Source of the DNA: Phascolarctos cinereus
Taxonomy: Eukaryota; Chordata; Mammalia; Diprotodontia; Phascolarctidae
DNA length: 64,000 nt
Reading direction: 5' to 3'
NCBI RefSeq assembly: GCF_002099425.1
Contig: NW_018343964.1
Coordinates: forward strand, 5,030,001 to 5,094,000
The notes beneath the pieces are model-generated. The model did no database searches. It was given only the letters and a program-made list of their open reading frames with translations, and was not told where the DNA came from. Positions within the stretch are counted from its first letter, which is position 1; each line of letters begins with the position of its first letter. Both the position numbers and the translations under genes were made by a program. Shown here in pieces: positions 31,615 through 42,084 of the stretch.

Positions 31615-31812
31615 TGAGATCAAAGCTAGAGCTATAAAAGAGGTTAGAGGTCAACTAGTCCAACTTCTTTGTTTTAGAGACAAGGTAACTGAGGTCCAGA
31701 AAAATGAACCGATTTTCCAAGATCACTACATCTAAGATGTAGTAAGTGGAAAAGCTGGGATTTGAAATCAGGCCCTGTGATTCCAAGTCAGCTGCACCAC
31801 TGACTGTCATGT
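31615..31812 (+). mobile_element. MIR3-type SINE nested in L3
   Basis: ATGAGATCAAAGCTAGAGC..GTTAGAGGTCAACTAGTCCAACTTC; AGGTAACTGAGGTCCAGAAAAATG; TGGGATTTGAAATCAGG. Confidence 0.85.
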
Positions 31813-31856
31813 AAAAGATTAGATTTGTCCTCCTTGACCCCAGAGGGCAGAACTTG

Positions 31857-32092
31857 TTATTGTTGTTCAGTCATTTCACAATTTAGTCCAATTCTTCATG
31901 ACCACTGTTGTGGTTTTCTGTGCAAAGATACTGGAGTGGCTTGCTATTTCCTCCTCCAGCTCATTTTACAGATGAGGAGATTGAGGCAAACAAAGTTAAT
32001 TGACTTGCCCAGGGTTACACAGCTAATATGTGTCTGAGGCCAGATTTGAACTCAGGAAAATGAATCTTCCTGGCTCCAGGGCCCAGTGCTCT
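31857..32092 (-). mobile_element. Mar1-type SINE nested in L3, antisense
   Basis: TTATTGTTGTTCAGTCATTTCAC tail; GATACTGGAGTGGCTTGC; CATTTTACAGATGAGGAGATTGAGGCAAAC; TTTGAACTCAGG; head CAGGGCCCAGTGCTCT. Confidence 0.93.
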
Positions 32093-32312
32093 AAAATTTC
32101 AGTCCAATTTAAGGGAAAACTTCTTAAAAATTAGAGTTTTCCCAAAATAGAATGGACTGCCACAGGCTGTCACCATCTCCTCCATCACACTCGAGAAAAG
32201 GTTGGGATGTTGTCAAGGATGTTGCAAAGGTGATTTATGCTTTGGGTAGGAGTGGTAATAGATGCCATGTGAGAGTTCCTTCTAATTCTATGGTCTTGTA
32301 AAGCTAAGAGGT

Positions 32313-32655
32313 AAGCAACCATGACCATGCCACATGAAAGTGAAGAGAACCAGCTCCCTAAGCAATATGCAAGCAGGGTCGTTCACTGGAGAACGTGAGC
32401 TCAATGAGGTCTGTGGCCAAGAGGCTTATTCATTATTAGTGATAAGAAGTCACTATTGATCCGCCCCAGCTGCAGCAGGCAGCAGCAATGTGCCAGGCAC
32501 AGAACAGAACACTGAGCTCGCTTTTGGAATACTAAGTTCCAAACTGCGAATGTAGAATTGCCACAGAGCTCAAAATAACCAATGGTGGTAATGAGAATGA
32601 TTCTCTGTGGTAGTACTGATTGTGTTAGGATGTTCTCCCATTGCCTTCCTCTCAA
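32313..32655. other. Unassigned sequence
   Basis: About 340 bp without a recognised repeat, moderately GC-rich; 84-codon minus frame without a motif. Confidence 0.45.
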
Positions 32656-32658
32656 CTG

Positions 32659-32659
<1 letters not shown>

Positions 32660-32707
<48 letters not shown>
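32660..32707. repeat. (CA)n microsatellite
   Basis: 24 clean CA units. Confidence 0.97.
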
Positions 32708-32708
<1 letters not shown>

Positions 32709-33060
32709 CGACTGCCCTTGCAGTACAGTAAAACAAGCCCACCTCCCCCAGACCCAAAGTCATTTTCCCATCCTTCCCAAACTAATTGGAAAAGCTAATT
32801 GTCACCTGTGAGGCCATCAGATAATTACATTGTCCCACAATGCAGTGCTGCTCAGCCAACAAATTGCTCAAATTCCAGTAGGCACAGAATACATTAGTAT
32901 GGATTTAGACAAATGAAAATTCAAGGTACAGATCATTCTGCACTTAAGAGTTGTAAGAGATTTCTATCAGGAATCATTCCTGTAACACTAAGAGTTCAAA
33001 TACAATGCCTTTTGCTCAACTTTTTGTCTTAAACCCCTAACAAAGGGGAAGAATTTTCAT
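32708..33060. other. Unassigned sequence
   Basis: About 350 bp; nothing recognised. Confidence 0.45.
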
Positions 33061-33061
33061 A

Positions 33062-33190
33062 TTCAGTTTTGAATGTATTTAGTTTGAGGTGACAGGACAT
33101 CTAAGCAGACAATGGAGATATAATTCTGGAGCTTGGATGAAAGGTCATGGCTGGAGCTGCATTAGGCATCTGTGGAAAAGTGGTCTGAGT
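33062..33190 (-). mobile_element. L2 RT-region fragment, antisense
   Basis: GACATCTAAGCAGACAATGGAGATATAATTCTGGAGCTTGGATG..GGTCATGGCTGGAG is the antisense of the L2 block between YADD and the SKTE-like box. Confidence 0.6.
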
Positions 33191-33479
33191 CACATTATGC
33201 CTCTTACTATTGCTGATCAAAAGGAAGCAGCTAGAGCAATAGAGAGAAATAGTGGTGGGGAGGACTTGGCTGTAAATATATTCACAGTATATGTTATAAC
33301 AAGCAAGAAGAATTAGGAATATGGCACAGAGCCACATTTGACTGCATATGTGTTATTGAGTCTTGCAGGGGTGAGACTCATGACTGCACATGCAGATGCA
33401 TGTACTGTCTTCAGAAGAAACAGAATATGTAAAAAAGAGTAGGGGTAGCTAGGGTAGCAGTCTCTATTAAGAAGGTATA

Positions 33480-34055
33480 CTCATGGGAGGAAATCTAGGA
33501 ACCAGATTGGAGAGTATTTGGGAGAAGGTCAAGTGGAAGAAGAAACTACTTTCTCAGAGTATACTCCATACCACCTGGACAAAAAGGAGTAGTAAGATGA
33601 GATGTTTAGGAAACATTTCATAAACCACAGGAAGACCAGTCTGGCTTGACCAGAGTGTAGGAAGGGAATAATCTATAATAAGGAGGGAAAGGCAGAATGG
33701 GTCCAGTCAGTAAAAGGCTTTAAAAGTCAAACATAGAAATTTATATTTTATTCTAAAGCAATAGGAAGACATTATTGTTCATTAAATAGGATCGTGAAAT
33801 GGTCCAGCGCTTTTACAGCTCTGGGGAGGATGGGATTAGAATTTAAGTCAGGGTGACCAGTTGGAAGAGTCAGCTGTGAAAGAAGTGAGGAGTCCCTGAA
33901 ATTAGAGATACATATGAGTAGACAGAAGGGATTAGATGTTAAAGGTGCTGAGGAGGTAGAAACAAGATACATCAAGTGATTGGGTAGGTTGGATGAAGGA
34001 GAATCAAAGAATTAAGAATAATGCTGAGGGGGTAAACCTGGGTTACTGGAAGAAC
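33480..34055 (-). mobile_element. L2 LINE RT region, antisense
   Basis: GTAAAAGGCTTTAAAAGTCAAACATAGAAATTTATATTTTATTC..GCAATAGGAAG, CTGGGGAGGATGGGATTAG, GAGGTAGAAACAAGATACATCAAGTGATTGGG and TAATGCTGAGGGGGTAAACCTGGGTTACTGG. The first ~120 bp are less certain. Confidence 0.7.
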
Positions 34056-34700
34056 TATCATAATTAATTATATATTGTTTAATACCATTCACTCATCTCA
34101 TGAATATCTCCCTAATTCAATTATGAGTTCATTGTAAGTTCTAACAAAACAAAGCACAAGGTTAGGGTTCAATCTAATTTGAATAGCCTGGAATTCCTTC
34201 AGGTTGCTTTTGGCATCAAATAATTCTCTATTTCCACCTTTCCTCTCTTTCTCCCTCCTTTCTTGCCATAACCCTATCTATGTTCTGGCCTCACCTTTGA
34301 TAACAACCCACTCTTCAGGCCTGTATTGTCTTCTCTTAAATATAATCACTTTGGATAAACTAATCCCTTGCTAATGTGTTACCCAGCTAATAACCTCAGA
34401 TAAAGTCCTGAGACTTTGGGCCAAGGATTTCAGGCATTGCAATGGACTAGTAGGGAAATTATTTGGTTACAGAAAGACTATCACCACTTCAAGTAATGTC
34501 ATGTAAGAAGCTGCCTGCTACACCTATAACTATGGCTGACCCTGCCTTGAAACACTTTAAAAAGAGCAGATGTCTTCTGATACTGGTATTAGAAACAAAT
34601 CAGTTAGTTCTATATCACCTATTCCACAGTAGATGAGGATGCCTGAGGTGATTAAAGCAGAAAAGACCTTTTACATAGCATCCTCCTCCATCATAATTGG
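34056..34700. other. Unassigned sequence
   Basis: About 645 bp with no recognised repeat or exon. Confidence 0.5.
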
Positions 34701-34704
34701 GAAG

Positions 34705-34885
34705 CATGTTAGAGTGGAAACAATGGTGAATTTTGAGTTGAAGAAGCTAGTTTCAAATTCCAATTTTGCCATTCGTTACTTTTGGGGTGTACCTCTCCAG
34801 GCTCCTGTATCCTCACGTACAAAATAACTTGTTGGACCAGACAGCTCCTGGGCTGATTCAACCTTAAAATCTACAATGTTATATG
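34705..34885 (+). mobile_element. MIR SINE, diverged
   Basis: GCATGTTAGAGTGGAAACAATGG..AGCTAGTTTCAAATTCCAATTTTGCC; tail GGACCAGACAGCTCCTGGGC..AAAATCTACAATGTTAT. Confidence 0.65.
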
Positions 34886-35698
34886 CCAATTATTCCAAAT
34901 TCTAAAAAAGAAAGGAGAGTTGCATAATTTCCTTTGGTAATCTGAGTTGTAGCCTGACAAATGGCCTGATTTTAAATGGTCAAGACTTTAAGCTTCTCCT
35001 GGCAGTATTATCATCACCCCTACTTACTTGCAATGGGACCCTTACAACAGGATCAGCTGGAAGGCAAATCACACAAAGAGCTCACCGAGGAGAGCACTAG
35101 AGATTGTAATTATGCAGGGCTCTTCCCATACTACAGAATTAAATTTCCCCACGTATACTTTTTGTGCCACTGAGGACAAAGTACCTAGATAAGAAGGGCT
35201 ACATTGATTATTCTGAAGTTATGAGAAACAATTAAAATTTCAAATGTAATGTAACCAAATTAAAAATCACAAACCTGGAAATCCCCAAGTCCTCTACATC
35301 CTAGAATGAGCTGTCGTCAGTAAACCAAATGAGTCCACTAATAGAAAGCTATTACATTAAAAAGGATGGATTTCTAAAGGATCAAAGGAAAATGATAAAC
35401 CAAGGCAATTGCTGTTCCACAGGAAACCAAATCCAGCTGAGGCTCAGCTCGCTAATTAACAAGGAACCTTAATGACTCAATGTATCCAATCTTCCCTCTC
35501 CTTGTAGGAGACTTGAATTCCTAATGGATTTGTCCATTTCCTTTGCAACCAAAAGCAGGGTTAAGTAGTTACTTTTTTTTTTTTTTGCAGCACAGGTTTT
35601 TCAATATCATATTATAACAAAACAAAAAGTCTTTTGAACTAAAACTCCCCAGGCCAAACAATATAGTTAGCATGATTTATCTCTAGCCTGAGGTCTAA
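34886..35698. other. Unassigned sequence
   Basis: About 810 bp; no recognised repeat or exon. A 65-codon plus frame at 34976-35173 has no motif. Confidence 0.5.
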
Positions 35699-35701
35699 AA
35701 A

Positions 35702-35842
35702 AGTCAATGAGTCAACAGTATTTATAGAGCATCCGAATGATGCAGAGTACACTATGATAGGCTCTATGGGAGTTAGGAAGGAAGGAAAGGTAGAAGGCAT
35801 GGTTTTCTTGCCTTAGAGGTCCTTACCATTAACTGGGGGAGA
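35702..35842 (-). mobile_element. L2 3' end, antisense
   Basis: GAGTCAACAGTATTTATAGAGCATCC..TGATAGGCTCTATGGGAG..CCTTAGAGGTCCTTACCATTAACTGGGGG. Confidence 0.65.
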
Positions 35843-35952
35843 CAATATATGAGGTGGGTCTTAAAAGTGGTAAGGCTAGTTTTCAAATGTGACTTGTGAA
35901 TCAGACTTAAATCTCTCTAACACCATACCTTGCAATATCGAAGGTATAACTA
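35843..35952 (+). repeat. Diverged direct repeat, left copy
   Basis: 110 bp that align with 36447-36557 at about 80% from CAATATATGAGG to TAACTA. It is not a family I recognise. The space between the copies holds a Mar1 SINE and a hAT MITE. Confidence 0.85.
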
Positions 35953-35954
35953 CA

Positions 35955-36425
35955 AGACAGCTAAGCGGCCAGGAGATAGAGTGCCAGGCTTGGAGTCAGG
36001 AAGTCTCAACTTCCTAAATTCAAATCCAGCCTCAGACAGTTACTAGCTGTATGACCCTAGGCAAGTCACTTAAATCTATTTGCCTCAGTTGCCTCATCTA
36101 TAAAATGAGCTGGAGAAGGAATGACAAACCACTCCAGTAGCTTTGCCAAGAAAACCCCAAATGTGGTCATAAAGAGTCCAACATGACTGAAAATGACTAA
36201 CCAGGGGTGGGGAACCTTCAGCCTTGAGGACACATGTGGCCCTCTAGGTCCTCAAGTGCAGTCCTTTGACTGAATCCAAACTTCACAGAACAAATCCCCT
36301 TAATAAAAATGATTTGTTCTGTAAAACTTGGACTCAGTCAAAAGGCCTCACCCAAGGACCTAGAAGGTGGCCTCAAGGCCCAAGATTCCCCATCCCTGGA
36401 CTAAACAATACCAACACTGATGAGA
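35955..36425 (+). mobile_element. Mar1-type SINE split by a hAT MITE
   Basis: Head GACAGCTAAGCGGCCAGGAGATAGAG, GGAGTCAGG, core TGTATGACCCTAGGCAAGTC, tail GGAATGACAAACCACTCCAG..CATGACTGAAAATGACTAA. The hAT breaks it at 36202-36398, and the tail resumes GACTAAACAATACCAACAC. Confidence 0.93.
36202..36398. mobile_element. Palindromic hAT MITE, copy 2, nested in a SINE tail
   Basis: CAGGGGTGGGGAACCTTCAGC at one end and inverted GATTCCCCATCCCTG at the other; palindromic centre AGAACAAATCC..GATTTGTTCTG. Flanked by GACTAAC (left) and GACTAAAC (right), an 8-bp target duplication with one base lost; the uninterrupted SINE at 5636-5900 reads GACTAAACAATA at the same point. Confidence 0.95.
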
Positions 36426-36446
36426 GGAGATTGGACTCCTATAAAT

Positions 36447-36557
36447 CAATATATGAGGCATGTGTAAAAAGTGATAAACTTAGTTTTCATGTGTGGCTTA
36501 TAGAATCAGGCTTACATCTCCCTAAAGCCATACTTTGCAATATCAAAGTTGTAACTA
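36447..36557 (+). repeat. Diverged direct repeat, right copy
   Basis: Partner of 35843-35952; shared landmarks AGTTTTCA, GAATCAG.CTTA, CCATAC.TTGCAATATC. Its end also forms a 15-bp inverted match (one mismatch) with TATCCTAGTTGCAAA at about 36772. Confidence 0.85.
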
Positions 36558-36985
36558 GGATAGGGTAACCTGGGTTTTGTCCCAAGGTGAAGTATTTAGA
36601 GGGTATACTTCCTTTCTCTGCCTGCCCTGCCCCTGTCAGTCATGATAATGGCCTTGTCCCAAAAAGTTGCCCCTTCAGCAACTAAGAAATTTTTGAATGT
36701 CCTGGGCATACTTTCTCTCCCTACAAATAGCAACCAGGTGATTCTGCCCCACTCGCTGCCTGCCTCCCAGTATCCTAGTTGCAAAAATTGCTAGTTATGG
36801 CTGTATTCAAATTGAACATTGACTTAAATGAATACAGCTGGTCAAAGATAAATACACAAGTAACAAGAGGTTGTTAAAGTCCTGGGAATGAACAAAGGCA
36901 AGGGGGAAGGCTTGGAGAGGAGAAGAAACTTTTTTCAAAACCAGATTTTGAAGGAACAGAGGGATAGTAATCAGCTTCCAGAGAC
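36558..36985. other. Unassigned sequence
   Basis: About 430 bp; nothing recognised. Confidence 0.45.
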
Positions 36986-36989
36986 AGGA

Positions 36990-37250
36990 GATTGAAATAG
37001 AATTGGAGGCAGTAAGATCTTAGTCAAAATCTGCCTTAAACAATCAGCAGCTATGTGATTCTGGTAAGTCAAGGCAAGCTAATAACCATGTTATTAAGCA
37101 CTTATTATGTGCCAGGCATCTTGCTAAGTGCTGGGGAAATAAAGAAAGGCAAAAACAGTCCATCTTCAAGGCGATCACAATCAAATATGAGTTGAACTAA
37201 TTGGTCTTTAAGGTACCCTATAACTTGGAGATCCCGTAACCCACAATAAG
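36990..37250 (+). mobile_element. MIR SINE interrupted by an L2 tail
   Basis: GGAGGCAGTAAGATCTTAGTCAAAATCTGCC..AGCTATGTGATTCTGGTAAGTC, then an antisense L2 3' end (37078-37192, TTATTAAGCACTTATTATGTGCCAGGC..AGTGCTGGGG), then the MIR tail GAACTAATTGGTCTTTAAGGTACCC. Confidence 0.7.
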
Positions 37251-38370
37251 AAGTTAAAGAGAAGGCAATTTTTGGCCCAAGATAATTTTTTTTCTAACAA
37301 AGAGAGTTGCCCCTAGAGTAACCCCTTATGACAGTAACTCACGCATGACACAAAGGGTTCAGGTACCCTTCAGAGGATTTCTCACTTCTTTGGAAAAACC
37401 TGGGAAACTCATTATGCAATTCCACTCAATCTGTCATCAACAATTCCCCTTACAAGCACACAGTTCACAAAGCTCAAATAAGCAAAGTTTTATTTACAGG
37501 TAAAAGAAAGCAAAACTCATGACAGAGTTTATGAAAATAACACCTGCCAAGAAGTCATTTTTTTCCCCAAAGAATGATATAGCCACAAGCACTTACAATC
37601 ATGCACTAGGTAGGGCTCACAGCAGACAATGTCTCTCAGTTCCCTCAGCACGTGTCTCCTTCCTCCGGCAGTTCTCTGCAATTTCTGGAAGATGGTTTCT
37701 TAAATGTCACTAGCTCTTCACCAAAGAAACCACTTCTCTGTAAAGAATCATTTCCTAATATGGCAGTGGGAATGCTCTAGAGCTTGGCAGGAGACACAGT
37801 TCTTGAGTACATCTCAAATGCAGTCACACAAGGGACTCTTTGCTCTGAAGTCTCCCCTATATGTTATGGTTTCCACAAACCTCTGATTTAATAGAAGTTT
37901 TGCCCAGAAATTATATACACATGTGACTCCTCTCACCTGTAACGGGTCTCCCTTACTGATAATTATCCTATTACTGCTATCCCTGGCACCTGGGCAGTGT
38001 CTCCCATTCAAATGAGCAGTTCTAATATACAAAAAATCTTGAACAAAAGCAACAATTGCCTCTTAAGTCCCTACAGTTTCCTCTGAAGACCACAGGACAG
38101 AGTTATCTAAATTACCTGGGGTTAATCTTTCCATAGCTATGGTAGGAAATATAGACAGGGAAAGACATACACTCCCACAGTATTACTGTGCACCAGGAGA
38201 ATGGGGGGAAGAAAAAATAAACAGTCCTTTCCTCACCAAATGCAATGAACTAGCTCATGACGCAATAAGCTTCCTATCACTGAAAATGTTTAAATAGACT
38301 CTTTAGTAACAAAGTATTCCTTTGTAGGAACGGAACACAAGGAAGATTTTGACGGAGAAAGAGGCAGGGT
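37251..38370. other. Unassigned; weak LTR-like features on the minus strand
   Basis: 1.1 kb that match no family I know. On the minus strand there is a TATATAA at about 37910 and an AATAAA near 37490 followed by a T/G-rich stretch, as in a decayed LTR, but I found no TG..CA ends and no target duplication. An ordinary unique sequence is as likely. Confidence 0.3.
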
Positions 38371-38377
38371 TGGAACA

Positions 38378-38598
38378 TGAAGTTGTTCAGTTGTGTCCGA
38401 CTCTTCATGATCCCAATTGGGGTTTTCTTGGCAAAGATACTGGAGTGGTTTGCCATTTCTTTCTCCAGCTCATTTTACAGATGAAAAAACTCAGGCAACC
38501 AGGGTTAAGTAACTTGCCCAGGTTCATACAGGTAGTAAGTATCTGAGACCAGATTTGAATTCAGGAAGGTAAGTCTTCCTGACTCCAGGCCAGCCCTT
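38378..38598 (-). mobile_element. Mar1-type SINE, antisense
   Basis: GAAGTTGTTCAGTTGTGTCCGACTCTTCATGATCCC; GATACTGGAGTGGTTTGCC; TTTGAATTCAGGAAGG; head GACTCCAGGCCAGCCCT. Confidence 0.93.
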
Positions 38599-38904
38599 GA
38601 GAATGAGGCAGATTTGAATAAGATGCCATGATGGGCAGTTGGGTATAAGGAAAGGAAGGGAGGGAGAGAGTATAGCACAATACAATTATGGAGTAGCATG
38701 ACATCATCCAGGAAGTTGGTGACTAAAGGGAAAATGAGATGGCAGAAAGAATATGCTAAAAAAAAAATCCACTTGAAAATTCTTTGCCAAGTGTTTGACC
38801 TTGTTCCTTTCCATCGACTTTATCCAAATTAAAATAGTGATAGTGGCCAGCAATAAGTAAAGAAATTCAAAATTAATTTTGAAATCTGTAATCTAATTTT
38901 AAAA

Positions 38905-39032
38905 TCATACAATGTGAGAACTGAAATGGACCTTAGAGATTATCCACAATAAACTCTCCTCCCATTTTACGGATAAGAGAGTTGAGGTTTAGAAGGGTAA
39001 AAATGACATGAAAAAACAGTAAGTAAGGTCTT
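38905..39032 (+). mobile_element. MIR3-type SINE
   Basis: ATACAATGTGAGAACTGAAATGGACCTTAGAGATTATCC..CCCATTTTACGGATAAGAGAGTTGAGG. Confidence 0.75.
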
Positions 39033-39034
39033 TC

Positions 39035-39120
39035 AAAAGTCTGGAAGTAAAGTGGGTGTCAACTGATTACAGAATGGTTGTACAAACTGTAGTATATTAA
39101 TATAATGGAATGTTACTGAA
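39035..39120 (+). mobile_element. Short L1 ORF2 3' fragment
   Basis: GTAAAGTGGGTGTCAACTGATTACAGAATGG..AAACTGTAGTATATTAATATAATGGAATGTTACTG, the same L1 block as at 20275-20340. Confidence 0.7.
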
Positions 39121-39245
39121 GTCTAATCATGTCACCCTTCTCTCACTCAATTAACTCCTAACACCTCCAGGATCAAATATAGAATCCTCAGTTTGACTAA
39201 CCCTTCAGACTTGCTTGACAATATATTAATTCATGACACCTTCCT
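39121..39245 (+). mobile_element. L2 fragment
   Basis: CTAATCATGTCACCCTTCTCTC..TAACTCCTAACACCTCCAGGATCAAATATAGAATCCTC, the L2 block CATGTCACCC..CTCCAGGATCAAATA. Confidence 0.75.
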
Positions 39246-39627
39246 GACTGAAGAAGCTCACAGATATTGTTGCTTTGGGGCTGGTAGAGGCCCTTTCTAT
39301 AATCCCCTCCAATCTTGAAGTTGGTTTCATTGCAGCCTTTCTGGTCAAATGGAGAAGGTTAGGTGCTGGATTTTCTAGCTTACCTGAAGAACCAAAAATT
39401 TACCTTCTTATTGAAGCCACCTGAAGCAAATCACAAAAAATCCACCAGTCAAATTGGGCTCAAAGAAGAATGTCAGACTTTTCAACGAGGATCACAAATC
39501 CCTCTGCATTCATTGTTTCTGCATTCTTCCAGACTTCAATGAATCAACAACTGAGGGGCAGAAGGGAAAACTTCCCGACATTTGGTCAATGATTACCCTT
39601 AAACTGCCATGACAAGGACAAAGCTAA
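39246..39627. other. Unassigned sequence
   Basis: About 380 bp; nothing recognised. Confidence 0.45.
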
Positions 39628-39812
39628 TCGTAGGTATAGAGCTGGAAGGTACCCCAGGGACCACCTAGCCTAATCTCTTCATTTTACAGATGAGGAAACA
39701 GATAGGTGAAGTTAAGTGACTTCCTCAAGGTCATGCAAGTAGTAAGCATCAAAAGTTGAATCTGAATACAAGTCCACTCACAGAGTCACTGTCCCATGCA
39801 GTCTCCATGATA
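39628..39812 (+). mobile_element. MIR3-type SINE
   Basis: TAGGTATAGAGCTGGAAGGTACCCCAGGGACCACCTAGCC..CATTTTACAGATGAGGAAACAG..CAAGGTCATGCAAGTAGTAAGC. Confidence 0.85.
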
Positions 39813-40338
39813 CATATGCTTATTTTTCACAAGCCCAAAACAGGAACCATTTCCTTTTCTTTATTATATATGAGGCTAGAATCAATACCCAACCCTTCTC
39901 TTCAATAACTGATATTTCCTAGACCCAAACAATGTATTGGATGCTCGCTAGCATTTTAAAGTAAAAAAGAGAATGTCCCTTGCCACTCTGTCCACAGATT
40001 GTTATGTTTTCTTCTTCTATTATTTATTTTAAGTTGAAATATGATTGGACTCACTTTGTTTTTTACATTGCAGGCACTGTTGGGTATATACCCCTGTCTA
40101 TGATCCCTCCACCCTACAATCAGCAGAAGTGAACACTCCTTTGTAACAAAACATTTAAACAAAAACAACCAATATAATGATGCAATCTGACAGTGTACGC
40201 AACATTCTACCCCTGTTGTTTATTGTGCCGCTGCCAAGAGGAGGGAGGTATCTAACAGGCAGGAGCAAGTTTTAGTGGTAGAAATGATGGAGCTTGGGTA
40301 GGGAAGAAGGAAGTAACCACTGCCTAGTAGAGTTTGCT
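39813..40338. other. Unassigned sequence
   Basis: About 525 bp; nothing recognised. Confidence 0.45.
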
Positions 40339-40942
40339 GTTATCACAGTAGTAAACATTTGTGTAGTGCTTTAGGGTTTGCAAAGCACTGATACAGAAAA
40401 AGATAATCTGGGCAGAGTCTAACATGCATCCTAGATTTTGAGTAAGAGGATTTCAAAGTGTTCAGAAAAAAAAGATGAGTAGGATACCAAAGACTAAAAT
40501 TTAAAGGGCTATAGGAGAAGTCAGCTTGGTAAGTATGGGAATTGATCAAGAATGAAAGTCAAAAGACACAAAGAGAAATACTTCCTGTGAAGAGGAAAAA
40601 ATAGGATTTGTCTGAAAAAAACAATGTGGATGGACAAGGAACTCTCCAACAAACTTAGATTTCAAAAAAAATGTACATAAGATGGAAGGAAGGGTAGATA
40701 ACAGAGAATAAATATAAGAATATAACACTGTGTTGTAGAAAAAATGTCACTAGTGCAAAGTAAATTGAGGGGTGGGTAAGATAATCTAAGTATAACCCAA
40801 AGAAGGTTTTTTTTAAATTATATTGAAAGAAAAAGGTGGAAAAAAGATTGAAAGAAAAAATGGGTCCTCTGATTGGGAAGATGGATAGAATGATAATAAC
40901 TGAAAAGAGAGGGAAGACAAAATTGCTCAATCCTCATTTTGA

Positions 40943-41205
40943 GGCAAGCTAGGCAGTACAGTGGCTAGAGCATCAGTTCAGGAGTCAGAAAGACCTAAGT
41001 TCAAACGTGACCTCAGACACCTACTAGCTATACGATGGTGGGCAATTCACGTAACCACTGTTTGCCTCAATTTCTTCATCTGTAAAATGGGTGTAATAAT
41101 AGCACCTGCCTCCTGGAGTTATTGTGAGGCTTAAATGAGATAACTGTAGAACACTTAGCACAGTTTCTAGCAAATAGGAAGAGCTATATAAATGTTATTA
41201 GTAGT
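40943..41205 (+). mobile_element. MIR-type SINE with L2-like tail, nested in L3
   Basis: GCAAGCTAGGCAGTACAGTGGC..AGTTCAAACGTGACC; TAATAATAGCACCTGCCTCCTGGAG; TTAGCACAGTTTCTAGC. A short GTAGTT/GTAGTC repeat follows to 41240. Confidence 0.9.
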
Positions 41206-42084
41206 CATAGTTGTAGTTGTAGTCATCATCATAGTGATAGTATGTTTTCTCTGCCAAGAAGAAGGCCTTCACATTGAAAATGATGGAACAAAAATAACTG
41301 TAGTATGAGGTAACTGAAAACCAAGATATGTGACGAGATAGTAAGAAAGCATCTAGCTTGTCCTGATGGATCCAGTCACTTGGCCCAGGTAAACATCATC
41401 CTTGTGTATTGAAAGATGTGATTTCTGATCTTCTGTCTGCACTGTTGTAAGATCCTGGGAAATGGCTGAGGTACCACAATAGTGGAGAAGCACAAATGGT
41501 GCTCCAATTTTCAAAAACGGGAAGAGAACAGAATCTATAAAGCAGTAGTGGCTTGACTTCAATTCTTATGAAAATCCTAGAATGGATCATTATGGAGATT
41601 TTTGTGAACAACTGAAAAAGGAAATTGTGATTACAAAGAGATAGCATGGCTTCAAGGACGGGTCATGCCACAAATCTTACTTCGTTTATTGACAGAATTA
41701 CTAAAATGTTGTATTAGATGAGGGTGATGAAGTGGATAGAGTTTGCCTATATTTTAGCAAAGCTTTTGATAAAGTATCTCATACTATCCTTGTGTACAAG
41801 ATGGAACAATAAGCATTAGACAATAATACATTTAGAAGTTTCCAGAATTGGTTGGATGGCCAAAAAGTAATTGTTAATCATTCAATATCAATATGATGTG
41901 AAGTCTCTAGTGGAGCACCCCATGGATTTATGCTTGGTCCTATTCTATTTACCATTTTTACAGCAACTTGAATAAAGACACAAATAGAATATTCATCAAA
42001 TTTGCAGATGACACAAAGCTAAGAGGAAGGACTAACACACCGGATGGTATAAACAGGATCCAAAAAGATCCTGACAGGCAACAG

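Larger units (their letters stand above)
30868..32312 (+). mobile_element. CR1/L3 LINE 3' region with four nested insertions
   Basis: L3 blocks in order: 30868-30997 (GTAGTGGAG..TATGTCCAGTTCTGGGTGATG), 31270-31356 (GAAGAAATTGGGATATTTAACCTGGAGAAAAG), 31549-31614 (TTTTCAAATATTTAATGGG), 31813-31856 (AGATTTGTCCTCCTTGACCCCAGAGGGCAGAAC) and 32093-32312 (GGGAAAACTTC..AATAGAATGGACTGCCACAGG, ending GTTCCTTCTAATTCTATGG). Between them lie a Mar1, an RTESINE-like element, a MIR3 and another Mar1. Confidence 0.85.
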
